Shown here: positions 1 through 11,200 of the stretch, piece after piece
Layout: every line of letters begins with the position of its first letter
Position numbering within the stretch: position 1 is the stretch's first letter
Assembly: GCA_037447655.1 (NCBI GenBank)
Contig: JBBHKE010000596.1
Coordinates: 164,715-228,714, forward strand
Origin: Zygnema cylindricum
Taxonomy: Eukaryota; Streptophyta; Zygnematophyceae; Zygnematales; Zygnemataceae
Reading direction: 5' to 3'
Length of the DNA stretch: 64,000 nucleotides
Notes under the pieces: generated by a model
Seen by the model: the letters and a program-made list of their open reading frames with translations, nothing else
Database searches by the model: none
What the model was told of the DNA's origin: nothing
Position numbers and translations under genes: made by a program

Positions 1-268
1 GGACGTAACAAAAAACAAGGAAAAGAGTGTGGTGAAAAACAGTGAAAAGGGGAAGACGTTTATAAGTGTTCCTTCCTACCGTCAAAGGAAATCACTGGAC
101 TGTGAGTGAGAAAAAGGAGGGTACAAACACTGTAAAAAGGAGCATACAGAACAATAAACGGAAAGGTTAAAAACAGCCAAAAGGAGGGTAAAAACAGTAA
201 AAGGAAGGTTAAGGAAGGTAAAAAACAGTAAAAGGAAGGTAAAAACAGTAAAAAAGAGGTTTTTAAAC

Positions 269-3200
269 GACCTCCACGGTTGGAGAGACAATTCAATTGC
301 GATTTCCGGAGTTTCCGATCGCATTCGGAAGGGATATTTATCTGAGAATCTGCGAAAAGAAGGCAATAAATGCAAGAAGATGAGAAGAATTGGAAGGGAA
401 ATGACAACGATTCGAAGGAAAATGACAAAAAATAGTAGGGAAATGACATAAAATGGAATGATAATGACAAAAAATGAAAGGAAAATGATCATAATTGGAG
501 AAAAAATGACAAAAATGGAAGGAAAATGACAAAAAATGGAAGGAATTGGAAGGAAAATGACAAAAATGGGAGGAAAACCGACAAAAATTGGAAAGGCAAA
601 TAACAAGACATACGAGGAAAAATGTCACAAACATGGGAGGAAAAAGAGTGAGTGTCAGGTCACTAAAGGAAACTGCCATCCTTCCTTGTGAATATTTGCA
701 GAAGGGGAAAAGTGACAAAAAGTGGTGTGAGAAAAGGAACAAAAAACAATGCAGGAAAAAGGATAAAAAACAATGCACGAAAAAAAAACTGGGAGAAAAA
801 GACAAAAACGTACTTCCGGAAATCGGCCATGTACCGCCCAGCCTGTCGCATCAGCCAAACTGGAGTCCTCTCAGCATCTGAGAAAAAGACAAACAACAGG
901 GAGGGACGAGAGGGGGGAAGGGATACAAACGTGGGTAAATAAAGAGCAGTATTTACAATACAGAAACAATATGAAAGAGTGATTAAGAACAAACAAACAC
1001 GTGACCCAATATTCGTCCATGGAACTACTACCTAGTTCCCTAATTTTCTCCACGCCTTCACAATTAGTGTGGATTGGAACCGATTTCAGGTTCGCAGTAT
1101 AAATATAACTAGTAAAAACAGAGGATAAGTTTTCCTGGAGGTTTACATTAAATTTAAGCGTGCACCAAAATAATCACTAGTAAAAGCAATAGAAGAAGGG
1201 GGAAAATAAAAACTCAAATAAACTCGCTTCTTTTCTTCACGAGAAACAGTGGACAATACCACAAAACTCATCGCTATTAAAGTTGATAAACTACACCACG
1301 AATCGTTATTAGCCTCATTGTTTTTTTCACCACTTTAATCAACTTTTTTCCGTGCACACGTGTCCAATTTCCGATAGAAAACCGCCAATCAGAAGGTAAG
1401 ATCCTTACCCTCCCACCACGACAGTCGGATTAATCATCCGACAAGTGTGCACGGAGAAAATATGTTTTAAGCGGCGAAGAATATCATTGACCCTAAGGTC
1501 TCGCGTTTTTGGACCACGAATGACAAATTAGCGCTAAAAACATAATTGGAGAAGTGGAACTAAGCTTTCATGCCACCCAACTCAAAATTAGTGTAATTGA
1601 TTCTAAGTTGACCTTAATTTTGAAATTAAAAATAAATAAATAATGCCTCTAATAGTAAAGAACTGTGTAATCTCCCATCCATACTTCGGGGTCCACATTA
1701 ATTGCAATGAGTGAACGCACCACTGTAACTTGTCTACTTAATTGCACATAGAACTACACCGTGTAAAGATATTCGCTTTAATGATTTTTTTTGCATCTTA
1801 AATCAGCTTTTCTTTGTGCACACGAGTCCCATTTTATTTGGAGAAGGCCAATCAGAAGGTGAAAACCTTACCTTTCCATGCAATCTTCAGGTTAACAATC
1901 CAACAAGTGTACACAAAGAAAAATGAGTTTTAAAGGTTGAAAAAACCATTAAGGCTAATAGTGATAACTGGTATTATGATCAACAACTACATATCCACTG
2001 TATTGTATGACCACAATCAGTCCAAATGTTTACCGCCAAGTTTATCTTCAATGGTTAAGCGTGAGTCCAGCACTTTTTAGGTCTCACATTTTTAAATAAC
2101 TGGCATTCCAAACAATATTAAGTCTTATACTAACCTTAGCTTCTTGAGTTTGCCAAACGCATTCAATACTTAGTTCAAAAATGGTGTAATCCACATTGCG
2201 GTCGAGGTTTTTACTTGACTCATTACAGAAGTTAATCATAAAAAGTTCTAATGATCAAAACATAAATCGTAAGACCCATCAGCGGTAAAACAAAGACCCA
2301 AAATTGAACCTCTCATTCTTTTATATGCAATAAAAGCGTAACTTTCACATTTGTGGACTTTGGTTCGCATGGCTTTTTGTTTGTTTTAGTTAGTTCAGCT
2401 TCGTGATTTTTTTTAGACATCTTGACCCATTGGTTCAATGAAATTGTTGCTATAGCTTTAATCTTCCGTTTGCCGAGTAAGATTTTCAGTGCATTGGTTG
2501 GAAATTTTGGTTCAGCTCAAATTACAAAGCTTCAGACCATTGACTGTGGTGAAGGACAGGGCGGGAGAGAGAGGAGAGGAGAGAGGACCGGGAGAGAGAG
2601 GAGGAGAGGCAAAGGAATGAGAGGGCATAGGTGAGGGAGCCGAGGAGGAGAGACGAGGAAGATGGGAAGAGGGGAGGGGGAGAGGAGAGGGAGAGCAGAA
2701 AGAGAGCAGAAGAGAGGGGAACAGGTGAGAGAGGAAAGGGGAAAAAGAGAGAGAAGGGAAGAGGAAATACGGGAGGGAGAGATGACAGGGAAGACGACAG
2801 GGAGAGGGAAGGTGGAAGATGGAAACCAGAAGAAAAGTGGGAGAAGTAGAGGAAGATGGCGGAGATTAGCGGAAGAGGAAGAGGGAGAGGGGCAGGAGAA
2901 GTGGACAGAGAGAGAGGAGGAGAGGGGCAGGAGGAGAGAGAAGAGAGATCAGAGGAGGGAGTTTGTGGTGTGGAATGAATACAGTAAGGAACTGAAATAA
3001 ATGAATTTCTCAACAAACTTCAATCCTCAAATTCCACCAACAAATTTTTATGGTAGTTGTCAATATACAGACAAAAACAATGTGAGTTTTAAATTTAACA
3101 GATATGAGGAGGCATCCTCCACAAAAAAAAAAAAAAACTGTGAGAAAAGGACATGATAATAACAAAGATAAAAGATAAAGAAAAGCGAATGTGATAAACA

Positions 3201-3710
3201 AATAGAAAATTGTTCTTGAAACCTGGAAAATTAGTACTTAAACCCTTCAAAAAAAAATCTCACGGTCGATGTGCTTTACTTATTTACTCATAGTTTTTTG
3301 TAAATTCATAAGTTTTAAGAAATTTACTTTTCAATTCGGTCAAGTTTCCGCTCCACAAACGCTACATTTTGTGTTCAACCTCATGCAACATCAAATCTAT
3401 AACGCTCAGAAAATGACAAAAACAGTACCTTCTCCAGCACACAAAAAGACAAAGCAGTACATTCTCCAAAAATACTAAAAAAAAGTTCTCAAAATGCCAA
3501 AACAGTACCTTCTCCTCTGGCCACTCTCAGAAGGAGAGGGTCTGCCTTTTCCGACTTTACCGAAATTCCTTGCAGTTTAACATTTGTCTTTTTCGAAACT
3601 GACAAAGAGCTCGTACGAATACACACTCCCTCCTTGAAAAACGTGTTTTTGGAAAGAAAAGAAGAATTCAAATTCGTACGGAGCGTGTGCTCAACAAAAA
3701 CTGTTTCCAT
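269..3710 (-). CDS. hemE: Uroporphyrinogen decarboxylase, 5' part (partial gene, three exons visible)
   Basis: The enzyme removes four carboxyl groups from uroporphyrinogen III to give coproporphyrinogen III in heme and chlorophyll synthesis, in plastids in plants. Three minus-strand exons join in phase: 3710-3509 (start ATG at 3710, 67 codons), 877-814 and 349-269. Exon 1 begins with about 55 residues rich in Ser, Thr and Lys and poor in acidic residues, which fits a plastid transit peptide, then reads DPLLLRVARGE, the usual start of the mature enzyme. Exon 2 carries PVWLMRQAGRYM with the conserved active-site arginines. Exon 3 carries RSETPEIAIELSLQPWR. The first junction completes a GAT codon (phase 1). 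Intron 1 is 2.6 kb and repeat-rich. Exon 3 reads KYPFRMR where most homologues have one more residue before the Phe, a small deletion. The donor at 268 (GTTTAA) is weak. The rest of the gene lies beyond the left edge. Confidence 0.9.
1294..1500. mobile_element. Degenerate TA-target MITE in hemE intron 1
   Basis: The left end reads TA then CACCACGAATCGTTATTAG, close to the TIR of the intact copies at 15744 and 62640. Inside are the subfamily landmarks: a TTTTTTCxCCACTTxAA box, GTGCACACGTGTCC, and near the right end GTGTGCACGGAGAAAA. The right terminus has decayed, so the end is approximate. Confidence 0.6.
1757..1975. mobile_element. Second degenerate TA-target MITE in hemE intron 1
   Basis: It starts CACCGTGTAAAGATATTCGC after a TA and carries the same internal order as its neighbour: GTGCACACGAGTCC near the left and AAGTGTACACAAAGAAAAA near the right. 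It ends in a decayed GGCTAATAGTGATAAC. The ends no longer match well, so it is an old copy. Confidence 0.55.
2556..2990. repeat. Long purine (GA) tract in hemE intron 1
   Basis: About 430 bases are almost wholly A and G on the plus strand, built from irregular GAGAGGA and GGGAGAG units. Open frames here are byproducts of low complexity, rich in Glu, Arg and Gly on one strand and Ser and Pro on the other. As hemE reads on the minus strand, the transcript carries the pyrimidine version. Confidence 0.8.
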
Positions 3711-4103
3711 GGATGCGCGACAGGGTCAGGAAGTGAGAGAGTGAGAAAGTGAGGAGTGGAAGAAGAAGGAAAATGCGGAAAGACAGGTGGAAAATAAGTA
3801 GGGAAACAAGAGAAAATAAATAAAGTCAAAATGGGAGAAATGGAAAGAGAGAGGAGAGAGAGGTGAGAGAGGGGAGTGAGAGGGTGAGAAGTCAAAGTGG
3901 AGGGAGGAGGAGGTGGAAGCTGAGGAATTTGGAGAAGTGGGGATTGGATAGAATTGAGATTCGGAAGATTGTTCCAAAATCCAAAAGCACTTTGTACGGA
4001 ATTTTAGGAGAAACACAAGAGTACAGTACGGTAAACTGAACTGCATCATTCATTTGATATTGATGGAACGGTACAGTAATGTACCGTACATTACGGTACA
4101 GTA

Positions 4104-5092
4104 CACCGTGAATCGCACTTAGCGTCAGTATCTTTTTTGCCACTCGAAACATTATTTCTCTGTGCACACTTGTGGGATGACTAATCCGACGGTTGCGGTG
4201 GCTAAGGGTGTGTCCCCATGTACTTGTAACTTAGCGAAATAACTTTGTATTTTAGCGCGGATCCGCCGGACCCGGTGTTCAAGTGTCCCTATGTCTGTAA
4301 GGACGAAATCGTAACTTACGCTTGTGACGATTGTATACGTCGACAGTACCTGTGACGGTTGTCAACGTCTACAATCTGTGGTCGCACGTTGTTTTTTGTA
4401 CCTGCGTGTGACGTCGCATGTCTTACCGTGACATTGTAGACGTTGCGCCTTCCAGCCTGTGCAATTTCACGGTCGAAGAAGATGCGCTTTGTCTTCGCGT
4501 CGCCTGTCCGCTCGACGTGAAATGGCATCGGAATTTGAAGACCCCTGCAAAAAAAGAAATCCGTACTAGACGAAAACGGACAAATCCAAACAAATTGTGT
4601 ACTTGTGTTTGTCGTATTAGAACGCAAACGGACAAAACATAGCGAACTATGTACTTTTCTTTGTCCTTGGAAATCGTAGGATTTTTGTCGAAATTTATGG
4701 CACGTGCGAAAGTATGTTCCTATTTGTCAATCGAAAAAACCTAATTTTAAATCACATCGCGCATGTGTTTTAAAGATAAGGTTGAAGATGACGTTTTTTG
4801 TCGTCGAAGTGGGTCGAAAAGCACAAGACGACAACTTTTCGTACATCCTAAGTTCAGGGATGACGCAAATTGTACTCTACAAATTTGCGATTCCTTTGTA
4901 CGGTTGCAACTTAGGCAGTACGGCGCTAAGTTTTACAGCAAAACGACAGGAAAAAACCCTTATGCACATGGGGACACACCCTAAGGATCTTACATTTTGA
5001 TTGGCGTCCCTAAACGGACATCGGACAGCGTGCACGGAGAATAGCTGATTTACGTGGCGAAACAAATATTGACGCTAATGTACTACAATGTA
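4104..5092. mobile_element. TA-target MITE, host of a nested transposon
   Basis: The left end is TA plus CACCGTGAATCGCACTTAG, followed by the CCACTCGAAACATT box and GTGCACACTTGT. The right part has AGCGTGCACGGAGAA, TTACGTGGCGAAAC and a decayed end GACGCTAATGTACTACAATG. These are the two halves of a roughly 210-bp element split by the 776-bp insertion at 4206-4981. Confidence 0.7.
4206..4981. mobile_element. TAA-target (PIF/Harbinger-like) non-autonomous element, nested copy
   Basis: The ends are perfect inverted repeats, GGGTGTGTCCCCATG on the left and CATGGGGACACACCC on the right, flanked by TAA at 4203-4205 and 4982-4984. A three-base TAA or TTA duplication is the mark of the PIF/Harbinger superfamily. 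The copy is 776 bp and no transposase is recognisable. Relatives are at 46923, 47738, 48467 and 51925. Its insertion splits the host MITE, so it is the younger of the two. Confidence 0.85.
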
Positions 5093-5274
5093 CAGTACTG
5101 TACTGTACGTTAAATTACAACTGTGATGTACGGTATATTGCAGTACTGTACTGTACGATACTGTACCTAGTGCACTTTCTACGGTTCTTATCTAGCTGTT
5201 GTTGCCCTGTTTCTTACTTCCTCTGTTCACTTGAACTTCTGTGAAAAAGTGAAAATTGTGGCGATTCGGCGGCC

Positions 5275-8200
5275 ATGGACGGTGTGCTGGAGCGGCGTTT
5301 GAGGCCCGTGTACGACATGATTGAATTGAAGAATTACAAGGGTGCTCTGAAGCAAGCAAACACTCTATTGCAAAAACATCCCGATAGTCTCCATGTGAAG
5401 GTCAGCTTGTTCTGTATTTTTATAAGGGCAAAGCATAACTCAAACGGTAACTGCTAAATGCAAGGATTCTGTTATGATATCTGATTTTTAAATGTTGATG
5501 TTTAAATTTTTGAAGCAGCATGTGGAAACTATCATTCAATGTCGTTTGACCAAATAATCTTAACATGTTGTTGCATATTTTTTTGCCTTTGTTTACGAAC
5601 TTCTCAGCTTAGTTTGTTCTGTTTAGTCATTCAAAAATCTACAAGTTTGACTTAAAATCGTTAATGTCCCGTTTATCTTTTGTTTCGTCCTCCTTTTTGG
5701 TCCCGTATATTTGTTTGATTTTGAGATTATTCTAAAATGATTTTAATTTGAACTAATACATTTCAACAATTAGTCTCTTATCCATTTTTTTGTCTTGCTC
5801 AAAGTGATTAATTTACTTCAGCAATGTTTCAAGAAAGGCATTTAAGATTGCAAATGGCATTTGCCAGTACAATCCAGCAATTTTGCAGGCCGAACCCTAA
5901 AAAATCCTAAAAACCCTTTGAAACCCCCGGGATTAAGCTCAGTTGCATATACAATTACCACTTGGCTTCTCCATTTCTGTTTGAACTTGAATGCACCTTT
6001 GATCCGTACTTGTGATGTATCAGAGTTGAGGAAGAACCTGTCTTTCTTACACTTTGCAGATACGGAATAAGCTGGACTGTTTTCTGGTTTTGTTTCAACT
6101 AATTGTAGCTACCGAGCCGTTTTTTGTTATCAACTTGCTCAGTTATTTTACATGCTGGCGCTGCATATGGAAATATATATTCATCAACCTTTTCAGAAGT
6201 TGTCTTTGTGTACACTGGATTGTATGCTGCCTGAAATTGTTAAGACTCTTAAGCGGCCTTGTTAAGATAGCTCATGATGAATGGAGATGGGTGGTGCAGC
6301 TCCTTAAAGCGCTCGTGTTAGAGCGTCAGGGGAAAGAGGAGGAGGCCCTATTGCTATGTCGCCAAGTTAAAGATGCCATGCCTACCGATGAGCGTGTATT
6401 GAATGACCTGTATCAGATATTTTATCGACTTGGCCACTGTGAGTGCTTCTTTTTTGCTCCAAACTTTTTCTGCTTTATCTGCTTGGCAGTCTGATGAAGT
6501 AGATTGCTTCACCAAAACTGCAACAACAATCTGGATGTCCAGAGAGCAGCAAGTATCTCATGCGAGCGGTTGTACAGGAATGTATCTTGTTGGTTCAGCA
6601 GATTACTGACACATGGAAGTGTGCAAGTTGCAGTGGAAGAGTCGACACAAAGCTATGAGAATGCATGTGCTTGCAATCCAGGCAATGTAGAACTTGATAT
6701 TGCCCTTTTTGTGGCTTACATTCGAGAAGACAACTATGTGAAGCAGCAGCAGGTGTGCACAGCACCTCACATTTCTGCTATTTGTCCCGTCAGTCAGCTG
6801 ACCATGTCATAGTCTGCTAGAACCATAAATTGTCTTTTCTTACCCCTTTCGTTGAAGAGCATTGGCATCATATTCTCTGGTTTGAGAAAGTGGCCTGTGC
6901 ATGGCCAGGGCTGCAGGTAGCTTCAAGATTGTACAAGAAGGTCGGCGAGGAAAAGTATCTGATGTGGGCAATCTGCAGCCTCGAGCTTCAAGTGCGCTAC
7001 GGTGGCTGCCATGCCCCTGCAGTGATGATTTGTGCTTCAATATCAGCTGTAGGAACTTAAATAGTGAAAATTGATTAGTTAAATACTGGCTCTTTCTTCT
7101 GTTATCCTCTTAAGCGCTTCCTAATGGAATGCAAAACACCCATAAAAACATCGAGAGTTTGCAGTACGTGTATCGATGTGGACATCGGAATGTGAAGTCT
7201 GAGGCCAAGTGCAAGAACACCGCCCTCAGTTCTGAGCCTTTGTTGGGAAGGATTTTTTGGGTGTTTGGTTGGTAGGCAAAACGCAATGCTGAACAGGGAG
7301 ACAAATTATTGCAATTGGCAGAGGCAATGTTGAAAAAGCGGGTAGCAGCTCAGGGACTGAAAGAGCATGAATGTGAGCGAAATCTATCCTCGGGGCTGTG
7401 AATTCCCAATATTCAACTTCTAATGAAGAGAGAGAAAGAGAGAACCAGCGAAGAGGAAAGGGTCATGGATGCCCGGGTTAAAAGCATTACGATGTCTTTT
7501 GTGAATGGAAGAGGATGCTGTACTTTTCCATTGCTAAAAGGATGAGGGTTCATCTGCTCTATTGCTGCATGATCCAAAATTCTTTTTATAGCAAACTGCT
7601 TTAACATTGTCCAATTCTGGGTGGTACTGCATCACAACAGCATTGCTTGTATATCTCGACATATTGCAGCAGCAAGGCAAATACGATGCTGCGCTTCAAC
7701 TTCTTCATGGAAGCCTTGGACAGCTGTTTACAATTACTGCTGATCGTCTCCGCCTTCAGGTGCTTCTCCTGTGGGCCAATGATTTTTTTTTATTTGTTGT
7801 TGTGAGCATTTAAAAATACATTAATGATGGATATCTCTTATTGAGCAGACAGTTCTGTATGACATACATGCTTTAATTTGATGACGGATGGGCCATTCAT
7901 GGATTTTATGCGTGTTTCTACCCAGTCCTAGGGTTTTATAGTATAAACCACCTGTTGTTTCATGTGGCTTTGTGTTGATTTGCTACAGGCAGATCTTCAC
8001 ATGCGGTTAGGCCACTTCAAGGAGGCACAATCGGTGTACAAAGAAGTGCTGCTTCTAAGGTGAAGATTTTAAGTCTGATTTTGTCATGACTCCAGGTCTC
8101 ACGTATTTTTTATTTATTTTTACAATTGAAAATCATAAGATTAGCCTGTTAGAAGCACTTGTCATTGTTGTTTGAATATTCCGTTTAGTCGATTACGCAC

Positions 8201-11200
8201 TTTTTTTCTAACTTTTTTTTTCCCTTTAACTTGTGCAAATGCTGTCCATTTAAGATGCCTAGGTCTAAGGCCTCAAGTCAATACTGATGGCGGTGGATCT
8301 CTCTTGGGCTATTTTTGAGCTTCATTTAGTATTAAGCTCTTCAGCTTTTTTTCCTGTGCTCTCCTTCAGTAGTATGCAAACCTGTACATATCCTCTGAAA
8401 CTCCCTTTTTTTGCAACAGTTCCGATGATTGGGCAATGCTGCTGGCCTACTTGGACGCAGTGTTAGAATGCGCCCCTGTCTCAAGTGGAACAGACAGCAG
8501 ATGTGAAGCTAGAAAGCTCCAAGTTCAAGGAACTCATACAACCTCCTCCTCACCACTCTCCTATGACGAGGTTCGTGGCTGGAAAATCTCTGCTGGGTCC
8601 TTTTGTTTTTGCTAAAAGACAATGCTTGTATGCTTCAGGACGTTGGCCTCGTTAGTTCTGCGGATATGGTCCTGAGACAAGAGCGGTGATGTTTTTTTGC
8701 AGATGGAAGAGCGTCTTGCTTTGGCCTCTGAGACTCTCCAGGAGCTTCAGGCACGCCCAGCTGGTGGCTTTAATCGTGGGCCTTTCTTAGCAGAGCTGGA
8801 GATTGTCAGACGAAAAATGCAACATAAAGACGCGGTGGGCACAGAGGCAAGAAGCACACAACAGCTGGCAGAGGTCGTCGCTGCTTACTTCCAGAGGTAA
8901 GGCTTATTGTCCTCATCCCCTCATGCTCTTTGCCTTGTCCTCCTGTCAATGAATGGGCTCAATGTGACGGTGAGTCACAGATGGAGAGTAGCTCCAAAGG
9001 TACATTACTCCAATTGTCTTACATGAATGCAACGCTGCTTTTGCAGATTTGGGTCCATGGTCAGTTTTGCCTCAGATGTAGAACAATACACCCGATTGGT
9101 GGAAGGCGAAAGCCGCTTATGGCTTAGTGCTGCCCTTCAAACTGCTTGTTCTGAGGTATCAGATAAACCTGAACAGCAGCTAAGGAGACAAATTTCAGCT
9201 CTGCAAGTTGACGAGCACCTTCAGATTCTGTCTTCTGCCACTTCTGAAGGTTTGCTGTTTTCTCCTGATGTTTCAGTATCAGATGGGACTTCCGTAGGGT
9301 CTAGTGTTTGTGCTCAAATAATTTGAGAACTGATTGCTTATTTAGCTCATGCTGGGTTGGGCAAGAATATGTGCTTTAGGTAGTTTGTTAATTTATGTCG
9401 GTTTTGTGGATTTTAGAGCTTGTAAACCGCGCAAAGAAGATGCTGAAGCTGTATGAGGAGAGCATCCCTCTGTCTTCTGTTTTGGAGGACAAGGAGAAAG
9501 GTCATGGTGCAGAGCTTCTCAATTTGGCTGCTAACTGTCTTGTGGAGGTAAGGCGATTGGAGCTAAGGTGATGCATTGGAATCTATCTAATGACTACATT
9601 TTCGGCGGTCTTGTCAGTGCCGTATACAAAGGAGTCAGTGAATAAATTACCGAATAAAACAGGGGCTGCAAATGTCTGTACAAAGAAATGGAGTCAAAAG
9701 CATCGTGTACTTTCTACCTTAAGCCTTTCAGCCAGCCAACTGCCTTCAACATAACTAACTTGTACGCAACTGTATGGAAAAATGTTGAGTGAAAGTGTGA
9801 AAATGCTTCAGAAATGCAGCGAAACTACTTTTTGAAGACGCTGTTACAGCATATCTGTAAGGTCAGGACTTGTTTCTTTATCATTGGGAAACAAGTTTGT
9901 GCATGAAACTGTTGTTGACGAATGATAGCATGACGAGCAAAATAATAAATTCTTATGGATCACACAAGGTGAACATGATGGAATGTTTGGCTGCATGAGA
10001 GTTGATTGCTTGTAGTTACTGTGCTGTACGTTCAATACAGTTTTCAGAACAGTAAAAAAATACTGTTAAATTGCAGTGTCGAAAGCTCCAATGGAAAACA
10101 ATTAGAAATTCCTATTGTTTAACCCTTAGCAACAGATTGGCAAAGTATTAAACTTTTTGGTTCTAGTAGATAATGGTTGAGGTGATGTTTCTTAACACGT
10201 TTTACTTCTCATTTAAGTGCTCAAAACAGTCAGATGTGCATATAACCTATATGGAAGCTTGTTTGGCTCATTTTCATTTCAGCAAAAGTGTCATGTCTCC
10301 CAATAATCTTTAGTTACTGTTGACTGTACAGCAGGTGGATAACCTGTAGCAGTTAAGTTCTAGAAAGGTTAGCCATTCTGAAGTTTTGCCCCGAACAAAC
10401 AACATAGAATGTTTAGACAAGTTCAGAATGTTTAGATAAGTTTGGAATTGGCCGGATGCGGTGTTCTGATGCAGCTGGAAGATTTGCTTCGACTAAGTAA
10501 GCGGAATTTTAGAATGCGTAAAACATTTAGATGGCTCGTGATTGAGAAAACAGATACAAGACTTAAATGGTAACCAAACTTGTTTGGAATTTATTTATTC
10601 AAAGTGTTTGCCGCTTTCTTCTGCAAAATTTCTTAAAAGCCTTTCATCTTGTGAAAGACAATTTTGTACACATGTCCTTTCTGCTTGATGAAAATGAGAA
10701 ATGGTGTTCATTCTGTATTTACTGTAAATCTTCTTCCTTTGCCATCTATTCTGCCGCCCTTGTTATTTTGGCATCTTTTTCCGTCTCTCATAAAAAAATT
10801 GTTTCCATGCGCCCTGCAGTTGCATTCTCGCTCAGGAGTCCAGGCTTATCTGGTGGAAGCCATACTTGTCTTAGAGCTAGGCTTGAAGCAACGCCCGTAA
10901 GTGACCTACAATACTTTCACGACTCCCAGTCTTTTCCCATTGTGTTTTTTTTTGCTGGTAGATCAGGTGTACTGCATACTGATACACCATTCACCATCAA
11001 TACTGTCGTTCTCCCTGTTCATGAATGAAGTCTTTTCACTGCTGTTTTCAATGTGAACAAAGCCAATTCTATGTTATTGTATATGAGGCATGCATGAGTA
11101 TAGATGCCCCTATTTCGGGTAACTTTATATGCAGAAGTCATGGAACAGCAGGGATAATGCTATATCCTTACACATTTATATGAATAGTGGTGAATGTTGT

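Larger units (their letters stand above)
3711..5274. promoter_or_regulatory. Head-to-head intergenic region, candidate shared promoter of hemE and NAA25
   Basis: The ATG of hemE (minus, 3710) and the ATG of NAA25 (plus, 5275) face apart with 1.56 kb between. About 1 kb of that is transposon (4104-5092), leaving roughly 390 bp beside hemE, which is GA-rich, and 180 bp beside NAA25, which is rich in GTAC and GTACTGTAC. I see no clear TATA box. The regulatory role is inferred only from gene orientation. Confidence 0.4.

Noticed and set aside
2522-3016. Open frames of 70-164 aa on both strands
   Set aside because: They are translations of a GA/CT low-complexity tract with no domain or splice support.
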